A stretch of DNA of 64,000 bases, from IMG/VR virus record IMGVR_UViG_3300046464_000129, positions 1 to 64,000 of that record; one strand, written 5' to 3'. Below are positions 1 to 8,286 of this stretch, piece by piece (positions within the stretch are counted from its first letter, which is position 1; every line of letters begins with the position of its first letter). The notes below the pieces were generated by a model. That model saw nothing but the letters and a program-made list of their open reading frames with translations. It had not been told where the DNA came from and did no database searches. The stretch comes from a virus. The translations under genes were made by a program, and so were the position numbers.

Positions 1-1
1 T

Positions 2-157
2 AATAAAACATCATGGAAGTCAACTAGTGTTTGTACTAAATCAACTGAGTATTGGGATCTTCCTTGGGAAATAGAAGCACATGGTCGAGAAGTTGGATTG
101 TTTATTCGTTGGGCACAGGCTAATGGCTATGCTAATACAAAGTGGGCCAATATTTAA
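2..157 (+). CDS. C-terminal fragment of an unidentified phage protein (cut by window edge)
   Basis: An open frame enters from the left edge and stops with TAA at 155-157, giving about 51 residues. It contains a Y-W-D-L-P-W-E-I-E-A-H-G-R-E stretch followed by a W-A-Q-A segment. The P-W-E-I-E-A-x-x-R-E pattern resembles the C-terminal end of small metallopeptidase-like phage proteins, but no catalytic motif lies inside the window, so no function is assigned. It converges tail to tail with the minus-strand operon, overlapping by 4 bases. Confidence 0.55.
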   Translation, partial: NKTSWKSTSVCTKSTEYWDLPWEIEAHGREVGLFIRWAQANGYANTKWANI

Positions 158-384
158 TCGCTCATTTTTTTAACAAAATATTCCCATTCTGAAAATAGAG
201 TTACTCTTATCCAATTATGTCTAGGATCAACACTAGTTAGATACCTTTCTATCCAGTACCAGCTAAACCAAACAATTTTACCACTAGACATTTTTTTTGG
301 TAACCATGCAAACTTTTTTGTTGGTTCCATATTTGTTGTCATTCTAAGTGGTGTATTAGTTAATACCTTTTTTAAATGTTTCAT
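154..384 (-). CDS. Small hypothetical protein, last gene of the rSAM operon
   Basis: About 76 residues if the ATG at 382-384 is used. This start has a weak AGG just upstream and overlaps the preceding rSAM gene end by 29 bases. In-frame ATGs at 342 and 330 would avoid the overlap but lack a Shine-Dalgarno sequence. The protein is basic and tryptophan/phenylalanine rich (FSWYWIERYL, SEWEYF). No family is recognised. It is the last minus-strand gene before the convergent plus-strand gene. Confidence 0.5.
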   Translation of the reverse strand: MKHLKKVLTNTPLRMTTNMEPTKKFAWLPKKMSSGKIVWFSWYWIERYLTSVDPRHNWIRVTLFSEWEYFVKKMSD

Positions 385-1540
385 CGCCTGGAAATAATGG
401 CATCTGAGTGCCTGGTTTACGTTTTGGTATTTTACTATCAGCACTTGATACACAAGCACCAGTAGTACATTTTACAGGACCATCAAATAGTTTGAATCCT
501 GTTTCAATGTTTCCTAAAGGCTGATCGTGACAGCTATAACTTCTTTTAATACTACCATCTGGTTCACGTATAATAATTGATCTATATCCACTACTACATT
601 CCCAACCTTCAAACTTATTAAAATTAAAAGCATTAAATCTTTCTGCTTGATCCATATACCAAGGACTGCCTTCTTTATCTCTAAACTCAATTTGCATATG
701 CCATGGCACATCTGCACTTTGTTTTCTATAATGATCGTCTTTATCAATTTTAAAATTAGGTTTAGGTCTTACAACTAATTGTCGTTGTTGTGCTTTAGCT
801 TCTGTATATGCTCTTTGTGGCATTCCATTATAAAGCCTTTGTTTCATTTCATCTGTATAGCCGTCTACAATTTTACTTGCAGTAGGATCTGATTGAGGTT
901 TTAATGTAACATTAATTCCTTGTTCATGAAAGAACAATGCATTTTCCCAATCTCTTTCAAACCATTCTGGAACCATAACTTGATTAATTGTAATTTGTAC
1001 ATCATGTTCTTGACAAAATATAAGTTTATCAGCAAACGCCTGCATTTTTTCTTTTGAGTCAACGTGCTCTGTATGCAAACTTGCAGTAATACTTGCTCTA
1101 TGAAATTTACTTGCATAATCAACATATGTTCCAAACCATTTCATATTACGACTACAGTTTGAAGTCATATGTACACTTGTATAATTTGTATTGTGTGCAT
1201 CATCTGATAGATGCTTCATTATATCTAAATAGCCAGGGTGGAATGTTGGCTCACCTCCACTTAAACTAAAATGAAAACTATTGAAGCCACGTTCACGAGC
1301 TTGACGTTTTATTTCATCTACAGTTTTTAAACAAAGTTCTGTAGGTCTATGATCTTTTCTATCGCTTCTAGCATAAGGCCAACAGTAACTACATTTGTAA
1401 TTACAGAATCTTCCTAGTAGCCAACTAACAGTAAACATATCTCTATACAACATTGTACGTTGACCTACTCTAACTAGATCATTATACGGTGTTGCAGTAA
1501 AATCGTATTCACTCCATTTTAAGTCTTTATCTTTACTCAC
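356..1540 (-). CDS. Radical SAM protein with C-terminal SPASM-like domain
   Basis: 394 residues starting at GTG, chosen because AGGAGAGG lies just upstream. The rSAM core has C46, C50 and C53 (FCNYKCSYC) and a LSGGEP motif, expected to bind a [4Fe-4S] cluster and SAM. A C-terminal cysteine module (C315, C337, C358, C363) resembles SPASM/twitch domains that hold auxiliary Fe-S clusters in peptide- and protein-modifying rSAM enzymes. There is no N-terminal twitch, unlike most paralogs here. It is the intact counterpart of the split pair at 4469-5185 and 3089-3490. The substrate is unknown. Confidence 0.93.
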   Translation of the reverse strand: MSKDKDLKWSEYDFTATPYNDLVRVGQRTMLYRDMFTVSWLLGRFCNYKCSYCWPYARSDRKDHRPTELCLKTVDEIKRQARERGFNSFHFSLSGGEPTFHPGYLDIMKHLSDDAHNTNYTSVHMTSNCSRNMKWFGTYVDYASKFHRASITASLHTEHVDSKEKMQAFADKLIFCQEHDVQITINQVMVPEWFERDWENALFFHEQGINVTLKPQSDPTASKIVDGYTDEMKQRLYNGMPQRAYTEAKAQQRQLVVRPKPNFKIDKDDHYRKQSADVPWHMQIEFRDKEGSPWYMDQAERFNAFNFNKFEGWECSSGYRSIIIREPDGSIKRSYSCHDQPLGNIETGFKLFDGPVKCTTGACVSSADSKIPKRKPGTQMPLFPGDETFKKGIN

Positions 1541-1808
1541 TGTCGTCCTCTCCTAAGATATGGATAGTACCACATCCTCTACATTTACAAGTAGTTTTTG
1601 ACATTTTTAATATCATACAACATTGTTTCATTTTTCTTTTATTTGTAAAATAAAAGCATCTAGTATTCCATTCCCAATAATCAGTAACATCTTGTGACCA
1701 CCATGCTTTTCCTTTTTTTCCTAAATTTAGTTCTAAATACTTTTCAAACCAATCTACAGATTTATCTTTTTCGTCCATATGATAGTTTACTAAAATTCTA
1801 TGTTTCAT
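1533..1808 (-). CDS. Small hypothetical cysteine-rich protein
   Basis: 91 residues starting at ATG 1806-1808, overlapping both neighbours by a few bases, which suggests translational coupling between two rSAM genes. The C-terminal part has CC, then C-K-C-R-G-C-G near the end, a possible metal-binding knuckle. The N-terminal half is rich in W, Y and charged residues. No known family is recognised. It could be a small partner or substrate of the flanking rSAM enzymes, but that is only inferred from position. Confidence 0.7.
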   Translation of the reverse strand: MKHRILVNYHMDEKDKSVDWFEKYLELNLGKKGKAWWSQDVTDYWEWNTRCFYFTNKRKMKQCCMILKMSKTTCKCRGCGTIHILGEDDSE

Positions 1809-3099
1809 CTATTTGATCCAACTTATTATTAAACTTGCGATATTGTTCATATTTTTCATCATGCTTATTATTCTTAATAGCAGTTTCTAACCAACTAATA
1901 GCTCCATTGATGTGAGTTTCTAACATAAACCTTCTAGGAGTATTGCGTCTATCCTGGTGGTTTAAGCTGTCAAATACCCGTTTTAAGCCGTCTATTCCTG
2001 TTTGGAGCTCTGTAGGGTGCTGAACGTTTGCATGAAGGAAATCTGGCCATTGTAGACGGCTAGTATGCCAATGAATACCAAGTTCAAATACAATAGCTTC
2101 AGCAGTCTCGCCAAGCTCTTTTGCATTCATGCCACTAATGCAAGTAGTACCTTTTATAACATCTAGGTTATCTAATTCTGATTTACATAGTTCTATGTTT
2201 GATTTTAGCAAATCCCAATCGCTTTCTCTTCTTATACGTTCATTTAATTCTTTATATCCATCTATACTAATAGTTAGTTTAATGTTTTTAAACTTTTTCC
2301 ATATATCTATAATATGCTTTTTACCTAACTTCATAATACTTAAATTGGTACTATATTTTAATGTAACTTTTTCTGGATTAGGTACTGCTTCTAAAACTCT
2401 ATAATGAATGGGATCCATAAGTGGCTCCCCTCCAGCAAATTCTAATTCTTCAACGTGTTCCATTAATCCTATTAATTGTGAAATAAACTTCTCATCTCTT
2501 TCATATAGATTCATAACACGTCTTTTATACATATCATTCTTTTCTACAATATCGCCTATATATTCTTGATCACCTTTGCCATAAAATTCTTTAACTTTAT
2601 CCCAATCTTGCATCCATTTAGAACTATCTTTTGGCCAACACATTCTACATTTAAAATTACATACATTTGAAAGTTTTAGTTCTAGTAAAGGTATATTAAA
2701 ATCAACTTCTCTATGCTCTAAATACTGTATTACATTTTTTCTTGTTGTCTCTTGGTCCATTGTATCTGTAATTCTATTTAATCTTAGACTAACAATATCC
2801 TGTGCTTCCATTTTCCAGCAATTTCTACATTGTGGTATTTTTTCTCCTAGCAATAATGAATCTCTAACCTCATTCATATATTCGCCATTCCAGTATTCTT
2901 TTAAATCAAAATCTGGATCACTTACATTTGGATTTCTTCCATCACGTGGAGGTTGTCCTCTACAACATAGTTTTATTTCTCCTTGTGGCATAGTGCTTAT
3001 ATGATTAAATGGTAGTGGACAAAATGTAGATTTATCAACAGGAAGTTTTCCTATCTTGCCTATGGCTCTTTCGTAAAACTTTATATAATTACTTTTCAT
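1798..3099 (-). CDS. Twitch-domain radical SAM protein
   Basis: 433 residues. The N-terminal twitch-like module has C27 (FCPLPFNH), the C45-C46 pair after a small-residue turn, and C91-x2-C94. The rSAM core has C147, C151 and C154 (VCNFKCRMC) and GGEP at about 223-226. This layout matches the family of rSAM proteins with an N-terminal twitch domain carrying a likely auxiliary Fe-S cluster. The start overlaps the upstream SPASM fragment gene by 11 bases. Radical chemistry is expected from the family, but the substrate cannot be read from the sequence. Confidence 0.95.
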   Translation of the reverse strand: MKSNYIKFYERAIGKIGKLPVDKSTFCPLPFNHISTMPQGEIKLCCRGQPPRDGRNPNVSDPDFDLKEYWNGEYMNEVRDSLLLGEKIPQCRNCWKMEAQDIVSLRLNRITDTMDQETTRKNVIQYLEHREVDFNIPLLELKLSNVCNFKCRMCWPKDSSKWMQDWDKVKEFYGKGDQEYIGDIVEKNDMYKRRVMNLYERDEKFISQLIGLMEHVEELEFAGGEPLMDPIHYRVLEAVPNPEKVTLKYSTNLSIMKLGKKHIIDIWKKFKNIKLTISIDGYKELNERIRRESDWDLLKSNIELCKSELDNLDVIKGTTCISGMNAKELGETAEAIVFELGIHWHTSRLQWPDFLHANVQHPTELQTGIDGLKRVFDSLNHQDRRNTPRRFMLETHINGAISWLETAIKNNKHDEKYEQYRKFNNKLDQIDET

Positions 3100-3490
3100 T
3101 TTTGTAATCCTTTAGAAGAGAATCTAACTCATCATCAATAGCGTCTTTTGAATGTTTTGATTCGTGTCCTATTCTAACTCTGTCAACGTGTTTAGGTAAT
3201 GCTTTAGTTAATTGCACATCTGCCGCACATACACAACTTGGTTTAGTACACATTATAGTTTCTTCAGGCATTTCAAAACCATCATATATATTTCCTAGCT
3301 TACCTCCAACCTTACATATAGCTCTATATACGTCACCGGTATTGCTTATGGTAATGTTTTGTACACCTGCCCAACATTCCCAACCACGAAAGTCATTTAG
3401 TTCTTTGGCCATAATATTGTTAACATTATCTTCTTCACTTGTTCCATCTTTGTAATGTACAATAATATTTTTAAAGTTATTAATTGCCAT
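3089..3490 (-). CDS. Stand-alone SPASM-like domain (C-terminal half of split rSAM 'A')
   Basis: 133 residues with no rSAM core. C39 (GWECWAG), C59, C81, C86 and C88 line up with the C-terminal cysteine module of the intact rSAM at 356-1540 (GWECSSG, SYSCHDQ, KCTTGAC), and both then run into an A-D-x-x-x-x-K segment. It starts inside the end of the preceding gene (GATGGCAATTAA, 11-base overlap). I infer it is the C-terminal half of the gene whose core is at 4469-5185, separated by an inserted rSAM pair. The two halves may act as a two-subunit enzyme, or this may be a relic. Confidence 0.8.
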   Translation of the reverse strand: MAINNFKNIIVHYKDGTSEEDNVNNIMAKELNDFRGWECWAGVQNITISNTGDVYRAICKVGGKLGNIYDGFEMPEETIMCTKPSCVCAADVQLTKALPKHVDRVRIGHESKHSKDAIDDELDSLLKDYKNEK

Positions 3491-3860
3491 CTAAATGTTC
3501 CTCTGTTTCAGCTCTACCGTATCCTCTGTCTGTTTCTTTGTAACCTGTGCCTGGTGTAGTATTATTTTTCTTACATAATTGTAAACACGGACTTGGTAAA
3601 TCTAATGTTTCATGCCCATCTAATATTGCTTTAAATACATCTGAATCGTATATTTCTTGCATTGTACTAATTTTTATATTTAACTTTGCAAGATTTAGAC
3701 CTTTTTGTTCACACCATTTTTCTAATTTTTGCCAGTTAAGGCGCGAACCATAAAAGTTACAAGGTCTCACATCACCAGTAGCACCTAATTGAATATTGTT
3801 TTTAATCATATTATCATCGTGTGTACATCTTGGTTCTAAGGCTGGGTTAATCTTATACAT
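3480..3860 (-). CDS. Stand-alone SPASM-like domain (C-terminal half of split rSAM 'B')
   Basis: 126 residues from the ATG at 3858-3860, which overlaps the TAA of the preceding core gene (ATGTATAA) and has an AGGA upstream. C12, C34 (ATGDVRPCNF) and C92-x3-C96 match the order of cysteines in the C-terminal SPASM part of the full-length rSAM at 17252-18301. The open frame extends upstream of this ATG to 3902, so a fused product could also arise by frameshift. No catalytic core is present. It probably supplies auxiliary cluster ligands to the core encoded just upstream. Confidence 0.75.
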   Translation of the reverse strand: MYKINPALEPRCTHDDNMIKNNIQLGATGDVRPCNFYGSRLNWQKLEKWCEQKGLNLAKLNIKISTMQEIYDSDVFKAILDGHETLDLPSPCLQLCKKNNTTPGTGYKETDRGYGRAETEEHLDGN

Positions 3861-4476
3861 ATGGATTATCCTCGCCTTTTTGAATTCCGTAATTATCTTC
3901 ACCTCGCAAACTTACTACAGGATTAAATCTATCAAATCCTAAATCCATTGCCATTTGCCTAGCCGTCTCAACTTGATGTTCATTGTATTTAAAAATTAAC
4001 ATTTTCCATTCTAGTCTGGGTCTTCTTTCTTTTGGTATACTAGTCATCCATTTTACGCCAGTCATTATTTGTTTCCACTTTGCATTTATTCTATAGATAT
4101 GATTAGTGTCTTCTAACCCATCTATGTTAAAAACAAACTCACAACGTTTCCAAGATTGTTCAGCGGCTTTTTGCCAAAACTTTTCTGGTTTAGCACTACC
4201 ATTTGTATGTACTTGTGTCCACTTATCTCTTTCAACAAAATAACTCATAATTTCTAAAAAATCTGGATGATATATTGCATCACCATAACAACCACAAAAT
4301 GTATATCTTTTAAAATTTGTAGTATCTGCTATATTAAATAATAATTCTTTATCTAAATGTCCTGCGTCCCATATACCACCATGATTTATATCTTTCATTC
4401 TTGAACAAGCTGGACATTGTAAAACACATTTACTAGTTATTTCAATTTCTAATTTATCATCTGGTTGATTATGCAT
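3853..4476 (-). CDS. Radical SAM core-only protein (N-terminal half of split rSAM 'B')
   Basis: About 207 residues from the ATG at 4474-4476, preceded by ACGAGAAA and overlapping the stop of the upstream gene. The core motif is C17, C21, C24 (SKCVLQCPAC). The usual GGEP is replaced by G-C-Y-G-D-A, comparable to GNWGDP in the related gene at 17252-18301. Both also share a N-G-S, a D-G-L-E-D-T-x-H-I-Y-R and an E-H-Q-V-E segment. The protein ends before any SPASM module, which is encoded next in another frame. Confidence 0.85.
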   Translation of the reverse strand: MHNQPDDKLEIEITSKCVLQCPACSRMKDINHGGIWDAGHLDKELLFNIADTTNFKRYTFCGCYGDAIYHPDFLEIMSYFVERDKWTQVHTNGSAKPEKFWQKAAEQSWKRCEFVFNIDGLEDTNHIYRINAKWKQIMTGVKWMTSIPKERRPRLEWKMLIFKYNEHQVETARQMAMDLGFDRFNPVVSLRGEDNYGIQKGEDNPYV

Positions 4477-5185
4477 TTTCTCGTAACCAACTTTCTTCTT
4501 CAGGACTATAATACTGTCCTGCAAATTTAATAGTTTCTTCGTGTAAAGGATGTTGTCCTAACATACCATCACTGTGTGGTTTGTTCCAACCTGTTCTATC
4601 CATATTGACTCTTGGTCTTATTTTACGAATAGTATATTCAACACCCATATCTTTTAATTCGTCTGTTATCTCAATCCATTTATCTTTCATTCCAGGTAAT
4701 GCCATAATATGAACGTGCATACCTTTCCATTGATCTTGTTCTCTATACTTTTTAATTTCTTCCCACATACCTCTTACATTGTTAATTACTTTTTCATGAT
4801 ATGCAAATTCAAAATGATAGCTTATAATCATATAATGTAAATATGGCAATGCTTTTTTATATATCTTTGGAGGAGGACTTCCATTGGTTGTTACACTACA
4901 TCTGTATACACCATTTTCTCTAGCATACTTTAACATATCAACAAACCTTGGATTAACAAATGGCTCACCGCCTGTAAAACTTATTTTTATTTTTTTACCT
5001 TTTGATGCTTCTACAATTTTATCTATAGTGGAGGTGTATACTTCCCAAGGCATAGAATCACTTGTAGCATCATGTAGTTCGTTACCACAGTAACTACAAT
5101 TATAATTACAACGTTTACCTATGTTCCACTCAACTCTTAAAAGTTCATCTTTAGCTGGAAAGTTATCTTCAATACCTACTAGCAT
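4469..5185 (-). CDS. Radical SAM core-only protein (N-terminal half of split rSAM 'A')
   Basis: 238 residues with C26, C30, C33 (RCNYNCSYC) and TGGEP at about 71-75. It resembles the core of the rSAM at 356-1540 but ends after a Y-Y-S-P-E-E-E-S-W-L segment, where that protein runs on into a SPASM module. The matching module is found 1 kb downstream at 3089-3490. It overlaps the stop of the next gene upstream by 7 bases, consistent with coupled translation. Confidence 0.88.
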   Translation of the reverse strand: MLVGIEDNFPAKDELLRVEWNIGKRCNYNCSYCGNELHDATSDSMPWEVYTSTIDKIVEASKGKKIKISFTGGEPFVNPRFVDMLKYARENGVYRCSVTTNGSPPPKIYKKALPYLHYMIISYHFEFAYHEKVINNVRGMWEEIKKYREQDQWKGMHVHIMALPGMKDKWIEITDELKDMGVEYTIRKIRPRVNMDRTGWNKPHSDGMLGQHPLHEETIKFAGQYYSPEEESWLRENA

Positions 5186-6357
5186 ACAAAGTATTCCTTT
5201 AGTTCTGGAACTGCTTCAACTACATTGTCTCCACGTAGTTTATCTAAATCTTTTGTGTAATTAATAAAGATGTCCCATTGTTCTTCATTAAAAGTTCTTT
5301 TGTTCATACTCTTTACTAATTTTTTAAAATCATCATAAATTGACAATCTTTCTACTGCCTGGTCTCTTAAATTATCTGGTAAATTCATTGGACTCAAATA
5401 AGCAGGTTGATTACAAATAGTAGTAAAACTATTATTAGCACTTACTCTTGGGTATTTATCTTCTAATTCGTTAAGGAAATTATGCAACTCTGGTAGATTG
5501 AATACATTGTAGTTTTGTAATGTTACATTAAACATTATTTGCACGTTTTCCAATTTGCTATATTCAGCTAATGTTTCTTCCAACTGTTCTATATTATATT
5601 TGCCACCTCTTATATAAGAATAAAGTTTACCAGTACCTTCTATACTAAAACATATACTAACACGTTTGAACTGTTTTAGCAAGTTTAAAATTTTAGGATT
5701 TTGTACTGTACCATTTGTTGTATAAAACAATTCTATGTCTGTCATGCCTTCTTCAATTAACCATTGTAGGAATTGATTGTGATGTTTTGCCATCATAGGC
5801 TCGCCACCTTTGAAGTCTATTCTCATAACATCTTTTAAGTGTGGTAGTAAGTTTCTTAAATCTTCTAGACTATATTGTAGCAACGGAACTTCGTTAATAT
5901 TTTTTTGATATCTTTTATCAATCTTTGCTAATGCTATTTCTTCTTTAAACCAACTGTTACTTGCCCAACTTCCACACATACGACATTTTAAATTACATAC
6001 ATTTGACAAGTTAATATCTGCTTGGTATAATTTAGGAAACTCTACAATATTTGTATCTGGTATAATACCTTTTTTAAATTCTTCTTTGTTCTTCATAAAC
6101 TTTTTATTAAACCAAAGACGTCTACTTTCGCCAACTAAATCTTCTCTCTCCCAACAACTCTTACAAGCATCAGGTTGTTTCCCATCTCTAAAATCTTGTC
6201 TTAATTGTTGCATACGTTCACTATTATAGTTTTCCATAATAGTAGGATGTTCTGTATTAGGTTTCCTACCTCTATTGGTAAACTGACAACAAGGTTTAAT
6301 ATCACCATTAGCACTCAATGTAACGGCGTGCCAAGGCATATAACAAAATTTACTCAT
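5179..6357 (-). CDS. Twitch-domain radical SAM protein
   Basis: 392 residues from the ATG at 6355-6357, which shares a base with the upstream stop (TAATG); a TTG three codons earlier is less likely. The N-terminal module has C5 (FCYMPWHA), C23-C24 (KPCCQF) and C65/C68. The rSAM motif is C121, C125, C128 (VCNLKCRMC), with KGGEP following. The C-terminal tail, D-K-L-R-G-D-N then P-E-L-K-E-Y, is shared with several paralogs. The substrate is unknown. Confidence 0.95.
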   Translation of the reverse strand: MSKFCYMPWHAVTLSANGDIKPCCQFTNRGRKPNTEHPTIMENYNSERMQQLRQDFRDGKQPDACKSCWEREDLVGESRRLWFNKKFMKNKEEFKKGIIPDTNIVEFPKLYQADINLSNVCNLKCRMCGSWASNSWFKEEIALAKIDKRYQKNINEVPLLQYSLEDLRNLLPHLKDVMRIDFKGGEPMMAKHHNQFLQWLIEEGMTDIELFYTTNGTVQNPKILNLLKQFKRVSICFSIEGTGKLYSYIRGGKYNIEQLEETLAEYSKLENVQIMFNVTLQNYNVFNLPELHNFLNELEDKYPRVSANNSFTTICNQPAYLSPMNLPDNLRDQAVERLSIYDDFKKLVKSMNKRTFNEEQWDIFINYTKDLDKLRGDNVVEAVPELKEYFVC

Positions 6358-6914
6358 TAAGGCCAATCCTTTTGTATTGGGTCAACACTCAATTCATTAA
6401 CGTTTAAGTGCCAAGGCATATTAACTGCATATTCTATACAATCTACTGCTTCTGATAATTTCATTACTTTTCTATCTGGGTGTTTGTGTGCATTATTTTC
6501 TAGTGTACCAAATGTTACATATGTTACTTTAGGACCGCCTGTCCAAATGCTTTTTAAACCCAATGCGTTGCTAGTTGAACGCAATGCTTTCTTTTCTTGC
6601 TGATACTGCCAATCAGAACCTTTGCTGGTCCTGTCGGTTGTACTGCCTAAACTCACAATATGTAGTCGTTTTAGGTTCTTTAAAGCGTTCTTATAGACTG
6701 TATCTAGTACCAGAGTTTGATGATACTGCCATAGTGCGGAACAGTTAATAAAAACGTCATAATTAAGCACCTTTTCAGCTAACTTGTTTTTATAACCATT
6801 TTCAGTTAAATCGTAACCCCAACCTGTTCTACTTACAAATGTAGTTTCTGGCCAACGATGTGCTATTTCTTTTGCAACACCAAATTCTGGATTACCTGTA
6901 CAGATTATTCTCAT
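6357..6914 (-). CDS. SDR-like oxidoreductase, short
   Basis: 185 residues. The start is MRIICTGNPEFG, a shortened Rossmann-type opening (TGxxxxG), followed by D-V-F-I-N-C-S, a S-L-G strand and Y104-x3-K108 (YQQEK), the catalytic pair of short-chain dehydrogenase/reductases. It is shorter than the usual 230-250 residues, and the family call rests on these motifs only. It lies between rSAM genes with ATGA and TAATG junctions, so it probably acts on the same product or pathway. Confidence 0.6.
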   Translation of the reverse strand: MRIICTGNPEFGVAKEIAHRWPETTFVSRTGWGYDLTENGYKNKLAEKVLNYDVFINCSALWQYHQTLVLDTVYKNALKNLKRLHIVSLGSTTDRTSKGSDWQYQQEKKALRSTSNALGLKSIWTGGPKVTYVTFGTLENNAHKHPDRKVMKLSEAVDCIEYAVNMPWHLNVNELSVDPIQKDWP

Positions 6915-7069
6915 TTACTTTTTCCTGGTTTCTTTTTAGGTTTATACTTTATAAACTTTTTTTCTTCTTTTGCAACACCTATTGACTTTTTAAGTTTTTC
7001 AAATAACTCTTCGTCCATTCCAGCAAATATCCCTCTAGGATCCCTATTGTTTCTTTTGTTATATTTCAT
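6911..7069 (-). CDS. Small basic hypothetical protein
   Basis: 52 residues read from the ATG at 7067-7069. The ATG overlaps the stop of the upstream rSAM by one base (TAATG), and its TGA overlaps the next gene's ATG (ATGA). These perfect junctions on both sides support it as a real gene. It contains a short G-I-F-A-G-M-D-E-E-L-F-E-K-L segment and a lysine/proline-rich end (YKPKKKPGKSK). No family is recognised; the basic tail could bind nucleic acid, which is a guess. Confidence 0.7.
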   Translation of the reverse strand: MKYNKRNNRDPRGIFAGMDEELFEKLKKSIGVAKEEKKFIKYKPKKKPGKSK

Positions 7070-8286
7070 TAGATATACTCCTTAAATTCGGGGCATACAT
7101 CTATTAGTTTTCCTTTTTGTAATTCATCAGTTACTTTATTAAAATCAATAAATTCCTTCCATCGTCTTTCGTGCCAATCTTCTGCCCACATATAATTAAT
7201 TGTATCTTGCACTTTTGGTATATGCAAGTAGTCTTGTAGTTTTTTCTCAGCTAATTCTTTTAACTGTTTTGGTAATATTCTTATGTTCATATTTTCTGGG
7301 TGATTTAAAATATTTAAATATACCTGATCTTCTAAACGTAAGTTCTTTGTTGCTACCCAATCAAATAGTTCATTCATAGCAACCATGTTTAATGCTTGTA
7401 CTGTACAATGCAACTGAATATATACATTTGGCATAGCATTTAGTTTATCAAAGTTTTCTTCTACCTTTGCCCAGTTACTAGGATATCTGATATACCTATC
7501 TCTAGAACCTGTTGCGTCAATACTTGTATTAAGTTGAACGCCTTTAAAGTGATGCCAATAGTCTACCATTTTTTGTGGAATATTTGTAAGGTTAGTATTA
7601 TACTTTAGTTTTATTTTCTTTGCTATTCCTTTTTCTATGCAATAATCAAACAATGCATATTGACTTGTTGCTAACGTAGGTTCACCACCTGTTAAATAAA
7701 TCTCTTCTATTGTTTCTGCTATTTCAACAAAGTTAACTCCAGTTTGTTTTCTATCTGGCCATTCTTTCATAACTTCCATATAATCAAATTGCTCTTTACT
7801 TAAAGGTTCGTTTGGTGTTAGTCCAGTTTGTCCTGGTACAACTTTGTTCCAATCTTTAACCCACATACTACTACTCCATGGATTACACATTCTACATTTT
7901 AGATTGCACAAGTTACCTAGCCTTAAGTCAACATATCTAACGTCTAAAGGTATCTCTTTTTCTATTTTAACATCATCTTTGAGCCATTTCTCATTGTATC
8001 CTATACGTGGACTACGAACACCTGCATCTTCTTCACGGAAGCATCTTTGACAAGTTTCTGGTCTCTTACCATCAATAAATTCTTGTCGTATATTTTGCAT
8101 CCATTTACTGTTCCACATTTCGTTAACATCATCTTTAAAAATTCTGTATGCTTTACCACTACCGTCATCTTTTAGTACTTTATTGTTTGCAGGGTTACTG
8201 TTACAACATACACGGAATCCGCCACCAGGATTAACCGCGGCGTGCATGAACGGAAGTACACAAAATGTTTTACTTATTTTTTTCAT
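7069..8286 (-). CDS. Twitch-domain radical SAM protein
   Basis: 405 residues. The twitch module has C9 (FCVLPFMH), C27-C28 (FRVCCNS) and C79/C82 (TCQRCFREED). The rSAM core has C127, C131, C134 (LCNLKCRMC) and LTGGEP. The D-A-T-G-S-x-D-R-Y-I-R-Y-P segment is shared with the paralog at 28106-29536 (D-S-I-G-A-x-x-D-Y-I-R-Y-P). The tail ends C-P-E-F-K-E-Y. The start ATG overlaps the next gene's stop as ATGA, so translation is coupled. Role inferred as protein, peptide or metabolite modification. Confidence 0.95.
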   Translation of the reverse strand: MKKISKTFCVLPFMHAAVNPGGGFRVCCNSNPANNKVLKDDGSGKAYRIFKDDVNEMWNSKWMQNIRQEFIDGKRPETCQRCFREEDAGVRSPRIGYNEKWLKDDVKIEKEIPLDVRYVDLRLGNLCNLKCRMCNPWSSSMWVKDWNKVVPGQTGLTPNEPLSKEQFDYMEVMKEWPDRKQTGVNFVEIAETIEEIYLTGGEPTLATSQYALFDYCIEKGIAKKIKLKYNTNLTNIPQKMVDYWHHFKGVQLNTSIDATGSRDRYIRYPSNWAKVEENFDKLNAMPNVYIQLHCTVQALNMVAMNELFDWVATKNLRLEDQVYLNILNHPENMNIRILPKQLKELAEKKLQDYLHIPKVQDTINYMWAEDWHERRWKEFIDFNKVTDELQKGKLIDVCPEFKEYI

